From an uncultured Clostridia bacterium (lineage in GTDB: Bacteria > Bacillota > Clostridia > Christensenellales > CAG-917): a stretch of 64,000 bases of DNA. This document shows positions 27,293 to 34,785 of this stretch, piece after piece. The DNA is taken from positions 20,404 through 84,403 of the forward strand of contig CAKQMI010000002.1 of assembly GCA_934254835.1 (NCBI GenBank). Direction: 5' to 3'. Position numbers and translations under genes: made by a program. The notes under the pieces are model-generated. The model searched no databases. It was given only the letters and a program-made list of their open reading frames with translations, and had not been told where the DNA came from. Within the stretch, counting starts at the first letter, position 1; every line of letters begins with the position of its first letter.

Positions 27293-27329
27293 ATCATATA
27301 TGGTAACACTCGCCGACGCGCTTTGTCAA
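27286..27329 (-). promoter_or_regulatory. ylmE promoter with palindrome over the start codon
   Basis: Minus strand: TTGACA (27324-27329) and a possible -10 TACCAT (27300-27305, 18-base spacer). A perfect palindrome, TTACCATAT-ATG-ATATGGTAA (27286-27306), covers the -10, the expected transcription start and the ylmE ATG (27290-27292). Probable operator; the regulator is unknown. Confidence 0.55.
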
Positions 27330-27340
27330 GCGACCTTAAA

Positions 27341-28012
27341 TTATCTTTCGTCCGAGGCGCAATCTTCCTTGAAATTTCCGCAGTTTTCACCCTCGATTTC
27401 ATCGTTTTCGGCATAGATTTTGCTTATCGACACCTCGTAGGCGGTTTTTACGACAAGATCGCCGTCGATGTTTTTCTGATATTCGCGACTTTGTATCCGT
27501 CCCGCAAGCGTGATTTTGTCGCCCACTTCCAAGCTCCCCGCAAAGCGCGCGTTCCTGCCCCAAGCGATACACGGAATATAGTCCGACTTGTTGTAGGCGC
27601 GATTGACCGCAATAAGCGCGTCGCAGATTTCCCGCTTGAACGGAGTCGTGCGATATACCGTCGGCTTGCAAACGTAGCCGGTAAGTTCGATGATATTCGG
27701 GTTTCTTTCCTCATCGTCGTCGACGATTTCCCGCGCAAATACCGTCAGCATAAGCCTGCTTTTTCCGTTTTCAAACTTGTTGTAACTTCTGAATTGCCCG
27801 TCCACCGACAGCGTGTCGCCAACACGGATTTCGGTGTCTATCATCAGTCTTTCGGAAAGCGTCACGGGGATTACGTCCTCCTGCTCGGACATTCGCTTGA
27901 CCGCAAGCATTACTTCGTAAAAGCCCTCGCCCATCACCTCGTGCGTGAAGACGGGAGCCGTGATTACCTTCCCCGACAAAAATACCTTGTTGTTGATTTG
28001 TGCGTCTGTCAT
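27341..28012 (-). CDS. Single-stranded DNA-binding-like protein with two OB folds
   Basis: 223 residues from the ATG at 28012, which is preferred to the ATG four codons upstream because TGGAG overlapping that codon is well placed as its ribosome site. The first half (NKVFLSGKVITAPVFTHEVMGEGFYEVMLAVKR, split here for length) and the second half (IELTGYVCKPTVYRTTP, DYIPCIAWGRNARFAG) each look like an SSB-type OB fold; the second is closer to canonical SSB. Such double-OB proteins occur in Clostridia beside an ordinary SSB. The lack of an acidic SSB-type C-terminal tip (ends CASDER) argues against it being the main SSB. Confidence 0.72.
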   Translation of the reverse strand: MTDAQINNKVFLSGKVITAPVFTHEVMGEGFYEVMLAVKRMSEQEDVIPVTLSERLMIDTEIRVGDTLSVDGQFRSYNKFENGKSRLMLTVFAREIVDDDEERNPNIIELTGYVCKPTVYRTTPFKREICDALIAVNRAYNKSDYIPCIAWGRNARFAGSLEVGDKITLAGRIQSREYQKNIDGDLVVKTAYEVSISKIYAENDEIEGENCGNFKEDCASDER

Positions 28013-28035
28013 AATTTTCTCCATTTATGTGTTTT

Positions 28036-28797
28036 TTATTTTTTGCGCTGTACACCGTTGTTGTCGATAGTGTAGTTTTCTCGAAATACCAGTTCGTCAA
28101 TCGACACCGCTTTGTATCCGTCAGCCTTTAAGCGCGGAAGTATGATTTTGAGCGCGTCCAAAACGTGGTCGCTGTTGTTGTGGAAAAGGATTATCGCACC
28201 GTTTTTGAGTTTCGGGATAACCCTGCCCGCAATCTGCTCGCCCGAAAGTCCTTTCCAGTCAAGACTGTCGATGCTCCACTGCACGCCCACCATATTTTTT
28301 TCGTTCACGACGCTCAAAAGTTTGTTGTCGTACTCCCCAAACGGCGGACGAAAATATGCGGGCGTTTTTCCCGTCAAGTCCCTTATTCGCTCGTTTACGC
28401 TGTCGATTTCCTTATTTATCTCGTCTTTCGACAGTTTGCTCATGTGCAAGTGGTTGTTGCTGTGATTGCCGATTTCAAGCCCCGCGTCCGCAATCAACTT
28501 GGTTTCTTCGGGGTATTTGTCAATCCAAAATCCCACCAGAAAAAAGGTGCCGTCCGCGTCGTATTTTTTAAGCAGGTCGATTATACCTTTGGTTTTGTCC
28601 GCGCCCCACGCAGCGTCGAAAGTCAGCGCGACAACCTTTTCTTCGGTCTCCACCGAGTACACCGGCACCAGCCGTTTTTCGGACGCAAGATATACGGGCG
28701 CAACCCCGCCCACAGCCGTCACCGCAACAAGAAGCACCGTAATTACCGCAACGAAAACCGCCTTCAACACGTCGTTCTTTTTCACGACAATAAACAT
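28036..28797 (-). CDS. Polysaccharide deacetylase family protein
   Basis: Probable membrane-anchored or secreted peptidoglycan or chitooligosaccharide deacetylase of carbohydrate esterase family 4, 253 residues. An N-terminal membrane segment (about residues 9-32) precedes the NodB domain. Motif 1 (LTFDAAWGADKT) has the first but not the usual second Asp, motif 2 is GNHSNNHLHMSKLS with metal-binding histidines, then FRPPFGEYD and LFHNNSDHVLDAL. The pattern resembles PdaA/PdaB-like proteins. The ATG at 28797 follows GAGGT. It lies 23 bases upstream of the SSB-like gene, so the two are probably one unit. Confidence 0.88.
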   Translation of the reverse strand: MFIVVKKNDVLKAVFVAVITVLLVAVTAVGGVAPVYLASEKRLVPVYSVETEEKVVALTFDAAWGADKTKGIIDLLKKYDADGTFFLVGFWIDKYPEETKLIADAGLEIGNHSNNHLHMSKLSKDEINKEIDSVNERIRDLTGKTPAYFRPPFGEYDNKLLSVVNEKNMVGVQWSIDSLDWKGLSGEQIAGRVIPKLKNGAIILFHNNSDHVLDALKIILPRLKADGYKAVSIDELVFRENYTIDNNGVQRKK

Positions 28798-28881
28798 CTT
28801 TACCTCATCATAAATTATTTTTTTATTGATTTTTTTCGGTATTTTTGCGGATTTTGTCGATTTTTGCAAAAAAACAGCGCA

Positions 28882-28905
28882 AAAAAAATACCCTAAAATA
28901 GGGTA
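28882..28905 (-). terminator. Terminator of the PurL-like gene
   Basis: Minus strand stem TACCCTA / TAGGGTA (28899-28905 with 28889-28895) and a run of eight Ts. It lies 28 bases past the stop. Confidence 0.85.
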
Positions 28906-28932
28906 CTTTCAAAATCTTGGTAATATGACTTT

Positions 28933-31900
28933 TTACTTGAAATACTTCACTCCACTTTCAAAAATTTTGGCGTCCCACTCGCCTGCAGAGTTTTGATATA
29001 AGGTGTCGCTCACGCGCGAAAAACGAGTGACTCGTCCGTAAATCCTGCCGTCGGGACTGAATATTCCGTCAACGGCGTTTGCGCTTCCGCACGGATTGAA
29101 CGGAGTTTCCACAGTCGCGTTGTCGTTCAGGTCAACGTACTGCCCCGCAATTTGCCCTTTGACGATAAGCGCGTCCATCAGTGCTTTGTCGGCGACGAAC
29201 CGTCCGCTCTCTTCTGCGATTTGCGCCTTGAAAATATCGCCCGTTTTCACGCCGTTGAACCAAGGCGAAAGGTTGCTTGTCACCCTTATTCTCCTGATTC
29301 CGCACGTTTTTTTCGCGCCGATATTGTCAATCAGCGACGCCTTTATAAACTTATCGTCCACAAATTTTCCGTACGGCAACAATCCTGTTTTAAGGAGGGT
29401 ATTAAAGCCTTGTGCGACGCCCAAAATAAGTCCGTCGCGGGACAACAATTCCTCAACGGCACGCTTAATTTCGTCAAGCGTAAACAGCGCGTCCATCAAC
29501 AAATTTCCGTCCGATAACAACAAAATTTGGCAATTTTTCAACGTTTTTGCAAATTCTTCGGCATTTTTTGTAAAATCTTTTTCGTCGGTATCTTTCAAAA
29601 TCAGCGTTTCGGTGCGCGCGCCCGCCACCTTAAATCGCCTTATCGCCTCGGCATCGTACGTCGTGTCGAACACCGGCATAAACACCTTTGGACGGGACAC
29701 CTGAAAACCGCAGACTTTCTTTTTTGTGAAACTTATCCCGAGGTTTTTCGTAAAACCTTCGCAGTACGTTTCGGTGGGGAATGATTTTTCAAAGGTTGAC
29801 GAGTACGCTTTTGTCACGGCGTCGGCGCGTAGGGACGCGTCGTTTATGATAAATTTCGGCACGTCGGTGACTTCGCCGACTTCCGTCAAAAACTTCCCGA
29901 ATCCGCTTTCCCCTTTTTCCAAAATCAGTATATCGCCAAAATCGTTTTGGAACAAGGTTTCGTCAACAAACCCCGTCATATACAAGCCCATTCCGTTGCC
30001 TATTGAGGATTTTATCGCCGACACGACCACCCCGCCGTCTTTTACGACGGTTGCCGAATCGAGCGCGCCTTGCTTTGCAAGTTTTTGCACAATATCAAAG
30101 TATCCGCTTATTTTTTCAAAGTCCCACACGCCCGCGGTCTTCAAAGGAATTCTCAAAAGCCGTCCTTTTTTTGAAAACGTCGCGCCGACAATGGCTTTCA
30201 TCGACGAAAACGCCGTCGCCGTCACCGTAATAACGTTGGTTTTTGCGGATACGATCTCGACGTCCGACACGGACACGCCCAAGTTTCTTGCGACGGTCAT
30301 CGCGCCCAAAAGAGCGAGTTTCGCTTTTTCAAAGTCGTCCGTTTCGACAAAAATCGACGTTGTTTTGTCGGCTTCCGCGCCCGACGCGACAAGGCTTGAA
30401 AGTGCGGTAATTTGTGCGTCGAACCCGCCCGAAAAGTCGCACTCTCCGCTTGCCGAGGCAATCACTGCCCCGACGCCGTCTTTGACCTTAGTGACGGTGA
30501 CGTTTTCTTTTGTCAGACGGTACTTTCCGCCGACGTTGTCAAACGCCGTTGACTTGCCGTCAAAGGTATCGTCAAGTCCCGCTTTCCCCGCGACATTAGG
30601 TTTTGTGAGTTCGTACAAGACGCCCTCTCTTTGACGGTCGGCGTTTATAAGTCCCGCGGTAATTTTATCGACAGGTTTAATATCGTATTTGATTGTATTT
30701 TCGGAAATTTTTGTGTTTTCGTTTGTTTTTTCAAGCAAAATTGTATTTTTGAAAACAGTTTTGCCTTTGATTTTTATCGTGGTTTCGTCGTTATTTACGC
30801 TTCCGATTTCGACGGCGCAAATATTTTCCGCCCTCAATATCTTGATTAAGGATTTTGCGTTTTCCGTCACAACGAAAAGAGAGTTTTCAAGCATGCGTTT
30901 TGCGCTTTCGAACTCGACTTTTTTGAGGTCGATATCCACGCCGATATTTAAGACGTTTTGAAGATTATCGACAAAAGAAATTATCCCTTTCGCATCTTCG
31001 TTTTCAAAAACACGTTTGAGCTTGAACAGAGTTTCGGGTGCGCCGAAAACGTCCGCCGAAAGCAAAAGTACGGCGTCGCCTTTTTTAACGTCCGCAAAGT
31101 CAAGTTTTTTCACGCCCGCAACCGCAACGCTTTGCCCTGCGCCGACAAAACCATTCGCTATAAAACTTTCGTGCGACGCCGAGATATTTGCCTTTTCCAA
31201 AAACTCAGCCGTCCTTTTGGCGTTTTCAAGCGCAGAAAAACAACTTTTATTGTCCTTTGAAAAATACGACGTAACGACAGCAGACACCGGGACGTACCCT
31301 TTTGAATACGCTTTCAAAACAGCGGACACGGCATTCCCCGAAAAGGTTTTAAGGGTAAGTTTTTCACCGTCGTCGATTTCTTTTTCTATTGCGGTTTTTT
31401 TGAAAACTTCTTTGTTTTCTTCGATTTTTTTTGAAAATTTAATGTTATCTGAGGAAATTTTTGCAACGTTTTCATCAAATAGATTGTCCAAAAATCCGAC
31501 GTTGGTTTCTGTTTTTTCACTAAACAATCTTTTTATTTCTTCTTCGATATTCTTTTCGTCGCACTCGGTTTCGGCGCGCTTAAATCGCACGTCAAGCGCA
31601 CTTTTCAATGCGTCCTCGTCATCTTTTTTCACGCCGTATACCATGGCGATTTTTGCGCATTTGACGGTCACGTCCTCGCCCGTTGCGACCTTCACCGCCC
31701 TTTCGTACCTTTCGTTTTTGGCATTTTCGCACTCGTACACAAAAACTTTGGCGTCGCTCGTGTCGACGCTTTCATAGATGTCCGTCGAAAATCCGTCGAA
31801 AAAAAGCCCCTTGCACTTTTGAAAGCCGTCATCGGACAGCCCGAAAATCTCAAAACGAGAAAACTCAAGAAGCCCGTCGGTGCAAACCCCGCTTGCGGAA

Positions 31901-31974
31901 ACGACTTTTGAAAGGGTGTCCCGAGACAGCGCGTCAAAGCCCTCTTTTTTTGCGCAATAGAACTTTCTTTCCAT
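28933..31974 (-). CDS. PurL-like protein lacking catalytic motifs (candidate pseudoenzyme)
   Basis: 1013 residues from the ATG at 31974 (TTGGAG upstream; a longer frame would enter the promoter). The N-terminus (RKFYCAKKEGFDALS) and the C-terminus (NPCGSANAVDGIFSPDGRIYGR to GVKYFK) resemble the large fused FGAM synthase of purine synthesis, normally about 1240 residues. But the glutaminase nucleophile region reads GVAQGF where the family has GxCNGF; the His-Glu region reads GRVTRFSRV where it has GKMGHSER; and no YWSDHCRHTTF-type motif or glycine-rich ATP motifs are seen in the synthase part. The frame is intact and it has its own promoter and terminator, so it is probably expressed. Function unknown; no other pur gene is in the window. 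Confidence 0.75.
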   Translation of the reverse strand: MERKFYCAKKEGFDALSRDTLSKVVSASGVCTDGLLEFSRFEIFGLSDDGFQKCKGLFFDGFSTDIYESVDTSDAKVFVYECENAKNERYERAVKVATGEDVTVKCAKIAMVYGVKKDDEDALKSALDVRFKRAETECDEKNIEEEIKRLFSEKTETNVGFLDNLFDENVAKISSDNIKFSKKIEENKEVFKKTAIEKEIDDGEKLTLKTFSGNAVSAVLKAYSKGYVPVSAVVTSYFSKDNKSCFSALENAKRTAEFLEKANISASHESFIANGFVGAGQSVAVAGVKKLDFADVKKGDAVLLLSADVFGAPETLFKLKRVFENEDAKGIISFVDNLQNVLNIGVDIDLKKVEFESAKRMLENSLFVVTENAKSLIKILRAENICAVEIGSVNNDETTIKIKGKTVFKNTILLEKTNENTKISENTIKYDIKPVDKITAGLINADRQREGVLYELTKPNVAGKAGLDDTFDGKSTAFDNVGGKYRLTKENVTVTKVKDGVGAVIASASGECDFSGGFDAQITALSSLVASGAEADKTTSIFVETDDFEKAKLALLGAMTVARNLGVSVSDVEIVSAKTNVITVTATAFSSMKAIVGATFSKKGRLLRIPLKTAGVWDFEKISGYFDIVQKLAKQGALDSATVVKDGGVVVSAIKSSIGNGMGLYMTGFVDETLFQNDFGDILILEKGESGFGKFLTEVGEVTDVPKFIINDASLRADAVTKAYSSTFEKSFPTETYCEGFTKNLGISFTKKKVCGFQVSRPKVFMPVFDTTYDAEAIRRFKVAGARTETLILKDTDEKDFTKNAEEFAKTLKNCQILLLSDGNLLMDALFTLDEIKRAVEELLSRDGLILGVAQGFNTLLKTGLLPYGKFVDDKFIKASLIDNIGAKKTCGIRRIRVTSNLSPWFNGVKTGDIFKAQIAEESGRFVADKALMDALIVKGQIAGQYVDLNDNATVETPFNPCGSANAVDGIFSPDGRIYGRVTRFSRVSDTLYQNSAGEWDAKIFESGVKYFK

Positions 31975-32001
31975 AAAAACTCCAAAAAATAATATAAACA
32001 T

Positions 32002-32030
32002 ATTTTATTATCTAAAATATACTATGTCAA
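32002..32030 (-). promoter_or_regulatory. Promoter of the PurL-like gene
   Basis: Minus strand: TTGACA (32025-32030), 17 bases, TAAAAT (32002-32007). No purine riboswitch or PurR box was recognised. Confidence 0.75.
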
Positions 32031-32057
32031 TGAAAACTTAACGCAAAAACAATTTCG

Positions 32058-32095
32058 TTGACAAAACGCCGACGGTATTCTAAACTGAAATCATT
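32058..32095 (+). promoter_or_regulatory. Promoter of the WYL regulator gene
   Basis: TTGACA (32058-32063), 17 bases, TAAACT (32081-32086), nine bases before the ATG; no ribosome site. The 13-mer TTGACAAAACGCC recurs at the next promoter, 33037-33049. Confidence 0.72.
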
Positions 32096-33025
32096 ATGAT
32101 TGACGTATGTTTCGGAATATTGATGGATTTGTTGAAAACACGCAAGGTTACGGCGCGGTACTTGTCCGACAAGTACGAAATATCCATAAGAAGCGTTTAT
32201 AGGTATATCGACGTTCTGTCGGCAAGCGGAGTGCCCGTATTTACCGAGCGCGGACGAGGCGGTGGCGTGACGATTGCCGACAATTACCGCCTGCCCGCAA
32301 CTCTCCTCACAAAGGACGAGCAAAGCGACGTCTTGTCCGCCCTGTCCTTGTACAAAGGCGCAAACCCCGCGCGCGACGTGGACGCAATCCGTGACAAACT
32401 GCTGTCGGTCAACACCTCGGACGACGCAAAAAGCCTGATTATGTCGGGCGACAAACTTATCCTCGAAGGCGTCATCGGCGACGAAAAACTTTACCGCGCC
32501 AAAATCGAACCGCTGTCGAAAGCCGTGGACGACCAAAAAAAGGTCACCGTGGTTTATCACGACCGTGGCGGTGAAATCACGACGCGCACAATCCACCCGC
32601 ACGCCTTTGTCCTCAAGGACTTCATCTGGTACGTCTATGCTTTTTGCGAACTTCGGCAAAGTTTCCGTATGTTCAAAATCAGTCGTATCGAGAAGTTGAA
32701 AGTCACGGACGAGTCGTTTGACAGAAAATCGCGCGACGAGTTCACCCCGTGGAATTTGTCCCCCGAAACGTCGCAATCGATAACCATTCTTTTGTACGTC
32801 AAAGAGGAGGCGCGCTACGGCGTCGAGGAGTGGCTGGGCGTTGAGTGCGTCAAACCGCAAAAAAACAAGTCGTTCCCTTACGTCGCCTCGTCGCAGGTCG
32901 CTTTTGACGACACTCTTATCCCCAAGATTTTGTCGTATGGCTCGGCGGTCAAGGTGCTGGAACCGCAAAGTCTTGTGAAAGATATCGTCGCGTCCGCGCA
33001 TAATATAAGTACTCTTTACGACTGA
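32096..33025 (+). CDS. HTH-WYL domain transcriptional regulator (YafY family)
   Basis: 309 residues. An N-terminal winged helix of the HTH_11 type (VTARYLSDKYEISIRSVYRYIDVLSASGVPVF, written in parts by family as VTARYLSDKYEIS and RSVYRYIDVL) is followed by a WYL domain with HPHAFVLKDFIWYVYAFCELR and FKISRIEKL, then a C-terminal extension (WCX-like). WYL domains bind ligands or nucleic acid; many family members control neighbouring genes. Divergent from the PurL-like gene and upstream of the Sel1 gene. The start is nearly at the predicted transcription start. Confidence 0.9.
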   Translation: MIDVCFGILMDLLKTRKVTARYLSDKYEISIRSVYRYIDVLSASGVPVFTERGRGGGVTIADNYRLPATLLTKDEQSDVLSALSLYKGANPARDVDAIRDKLLSVNTSDDAKSLIMSGDKLILEGVIGDEKLYRAKIEPLSKAVDDQKKVTVVYHDRGGEITTRTIHPHAFVLKDFIWYVYAFCELRQSFRMFKISRIEKLKVTDESFDRKSRDEFTPWNLSPETSQSITILLYVKEEARYGVEEWLGVECVKPQKNKSFPYVASSQVAFDDTLIPKILSYGSAVKVLEPQSLVKDIVASAHNISTLYD

Positions 33026-33036
33026 TTATTTTGATG

Positions 33037-33070
33037 TTGACAAAACGCCAAAAAACCGCTAAAATATAAT
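33037..33070 (+). promoter_or_regulatory. Promoter of the Sel1-repeat gene
   Basis: TTGACA (33037-33042), 17 bases, TAAAAT (33060-33065), overlapped by a TATAAT at 33065-33070. It shares the first 13 bases (TTGACAAAACGCC) and CTAAA near the -10 with the WYL promoter. Confidence 0.72.
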
Positions 33071-33094
33071 GTACGTTTAATAGGAAGTTTTTGT

Positions 33095-33781
33095 ATGGAA
33101 AAAATCGACATAGACAAGTTTTTGGACAACGATTACGATACGGCGTCAAAGCCCGACCTCTCCTCGCTCACCTTGCAGGAACGCGCGGATCTCGGCGATG
33201 CGGACGCTCAAAATGAACTCGGCACCGCCTATATGCAAGGCTACGGCGTCCAACTCGACTACAAAAAAGGTCTGAATTGGTTCATAGAAGCCGCCACTCA
33301 AGGTCACACCGGCGCGTTTGCGAACCTCGGTGTGTGCTTCCTTACGGGGCTCGGCATTCCCAAAAACTATAAAAACGCATTCAAACTTCTGAAAAAATCG
33401 GCAGAACGCGGATACGCCCTCGCTCAATACAACTTGGGCGTTATGTACGAAAACGCTTTCGGCGTCGAGGAAGACTACGAGATGGCTCTTTACTGGTACG
33501 CCCTCTCCGCAAAACAAAACTATGCCATGGCAATCAACAACATCGGCAACTGCTTTATGTACGGAAAAGGCGAACAGAAAAATTATCAGGCGGCGTTTTC
33601 TTACTATATGCAAGCATCGAAACAGAACTTGCCCCTCGCGCAATACAACGTCGGCGTGTGCTACTTCAACGGCTTTGGCGTCAACAAAGATATGGCTCTT
33701 GCCGAAAAGTACCTGCGCCTTGCGGCAGACGGTGGCAACCGCGACGCCATAGTCGCCCTGCAAACGATTTTCAAAAAGTAA
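33095..33781 (+). CDS. Sel1-like repeat protein
   Basis: 228 residues made of about five tandem Sel1/TPR-like repeats of 36 residues, each with the A-x-x-x-L-G-x-x-Y/C and G-V-x-x-D/N-Y-K pattern (for example AQNELGTAYMQGYGVQLDYKK and AQYNLGVMYENAFG, shortened here). The fold is an alpha solenoid that mediates protein contacts. There is no signal peptide, so it is probably cytoplasmic. An AGGAAG site precedes the ATG. Its promoter resembles that of the WYL gene, suggesting common control. Partner unknown. Confidence 0.9.
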   Translation: MEKIDIDKFLDNDYDTASKPDLSSLTLQERADLGDADAQNELGTAYMQGYGVQLDYKKGLNWFIEAATQGHTGAFANLGVCFLTGLGIPKNYKNAFKLLKKSAERGYALAQYNLGVMYENAFGVEEDYEMALYWYALSAKQNYAMAINNIGNCFMYGKGEQKNYQAAFSYYMQASKQNLPLAQYNVGVCYFNGFGVNKDMALAEKYLRLAADGGNRDAIVALQTIFKK

Positions 33782-33799
33782 ACAATCGGCAAAATAAAA

Positions 33800-33829
33800 A
33801 CAACGCAGTTGCGACTGCGTTGTTTTTTA
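33800..33829 (+). terminator. Terminator of the Sel1 gene
   Basis: 10-bp stem ACAACGCAGT / ACTGCGTTGT with TGCG loop (33800-33823), then six Ts. Confidence 0.93.
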
Positions 33830-33879
33830 GTGTAAAACATTTTCAATTAACAATCAACTTGACGTTTGAAAGCCGTGCG

Positions 33880-34187
33880 CTTTCGCAAAAGCGTCGCACG
33901 CAATGACATAACTCTCATAAAAAGTCAGATTTTGATGAGAATACTGCCCCAAAAGTACAAGTATCTTTTGGAGTTCCCGAACGTTTTTCTCGGCTGACTT
34001 ATAATAAGGTTACCCTTCCGGGAGATTGCCACGTCGCTCTGCTCCTCGCAATGACACAACTCTCATAAAAAGTCAGAATTTTGATGGATTTTCGGGGTTC
34101 TTGACAGGTTCTGAAAAATCCTCAAATAGTCACCCTAAAACGGCGAGAAAATTCTCTCAAAAAGTCAGAATTTTGATGAGGTTTTGA
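33880..34187. repeat. Repeat island of short dispersed motifs
   Basis: Noncoding. A unit with CGCAATGACA, AACTCTCATAAAAAGTCAG and ATTTTGATG occurs at about 33898-33939 and 34047-34086, and a third copy of the second half at 34152-34181. A GAGATTGCC...CGCAATGACA element lies at 34022-34055. A degenerate version of the hairpin repeat (GGGGTTC, GGTTCTGAAAAATCC) is at 34094-34125. No open frame or terminal inverted repeat of an insertion sequence is visible. Confidence 0.65.
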
Positions 34188-34283
34188 CGTTTCTTTTGGG
34201 GTTCTGAAAATCCTAGTGTACTAATGCGTACACGGATTTTCAGGTTCCCGAAAAAACTCAAAAGATCGCAAAATTATGACTTT
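34188..34283. repeat. Dispersed hairpin repeat, copy B
   Basis: Matches 1-97 with few differences and the same inverted repeat (CTGAAAATCC..GTGTAC / GTACAC..GGATTTTCAG). It ends exactly at the stop codon of the gene at 34284-34766, read on the other strand, so its hairpin may act as that gene's 3' end. Confidence 0.78.
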
Positions 34284-34766
34284 TTACTGGCTTAATATGC
34301 CGGTATTGCCCCGATGATGCACATGATCAAACATCACCGCAATCGCCAAAACAAGCGGTATATTCTTTTCGTCATAGACGTCCACAACGTAGGAGTCGCG
34401 CACGAACGTGACCGTCTTGAATACCGACGCGATTTCCTGTCCGTCGCGAATGACCTTGTAGTTGTAGGCGAAGAAGGATCCGCTGATTTGCACGTTTATT
34501 CCGTTGAACTCGTACTTCGGCTTGAAGGTGAACTGACGTTTTGCAAAGCACACCATCGTATCGCCCTTATAAAAGTCGAAGCGCGGAAGCAGGCGGAACA
34601 TACGTTTTTTAATGCGGACGATTTCTTTGTCTTGCATATCGTATACGCGGTATTTCCTGGGGAGCGCGAAGTTGCCCTTCACGACAAAGACGTTGTTGCC
34701 CTGTTCGTCCTTGATGAAGTACTTGCCTGCAATACTCAAGATTTTTTGATTGATAACGAATCTCAT
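34284..34766 (-). CDS. LURP-one-related (YxjI-like) protein
   Basis: 160 residues with the tubby-like/LURP-one beta-barrel pattern: MRFVINQKILSIAGKYFIKDE at the start (shortened form: FVINQKILSIAGKYFI), FVVKGNFALPRKYRVYD, and repeated beta strands ending in a hydrophobic C-terminal helix (NIPLVLAIAVMFDHV). Function is unknown in bacteria; plant and scramblase relatives bind phosphoinositides or lipids. It lies 20 bases downstream of the isocitrate dehydrogenase gene and probably shares its transcript. Confidence 0.82.
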   Translation of the reverse strand: MRFVINQKILSIAGKYFIKDEQGNNVFVVKGNFALPRKYRVYDMQDKEIVRIKKRMFRLLPRFDFYKGDTMVCFAKRQFTFKPKYEFNGINVQISGSFFAYNYKVIRDGQEIASVFKTVTFVRDSYVVDVYDEKNIPLVLAIAVMFDHVHHRGNTGILSQ

Positions 34767-34785
34767 AATTTTCTCCTAAAAAAGA

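Noticed and set aside
28933..31974. Functional phosphoribosylformylglycinamidine synthase
   Set aside because: The glutaminase Cys, His and Glu positions and the synthase DHCRHTTF-type motif are not present by eye.
33830..34283. CRISPR array in the repeat-rich intergenic region
   Set aside because: Repeats are unevenly spaced, of different lengths and imperfect, and no cas gene is nearby.
34188..34283. Insertion sequence end
   Set aside because: No transposase frame, target duplication or matching terminal repeats; a small hairpin repeat is the better description.
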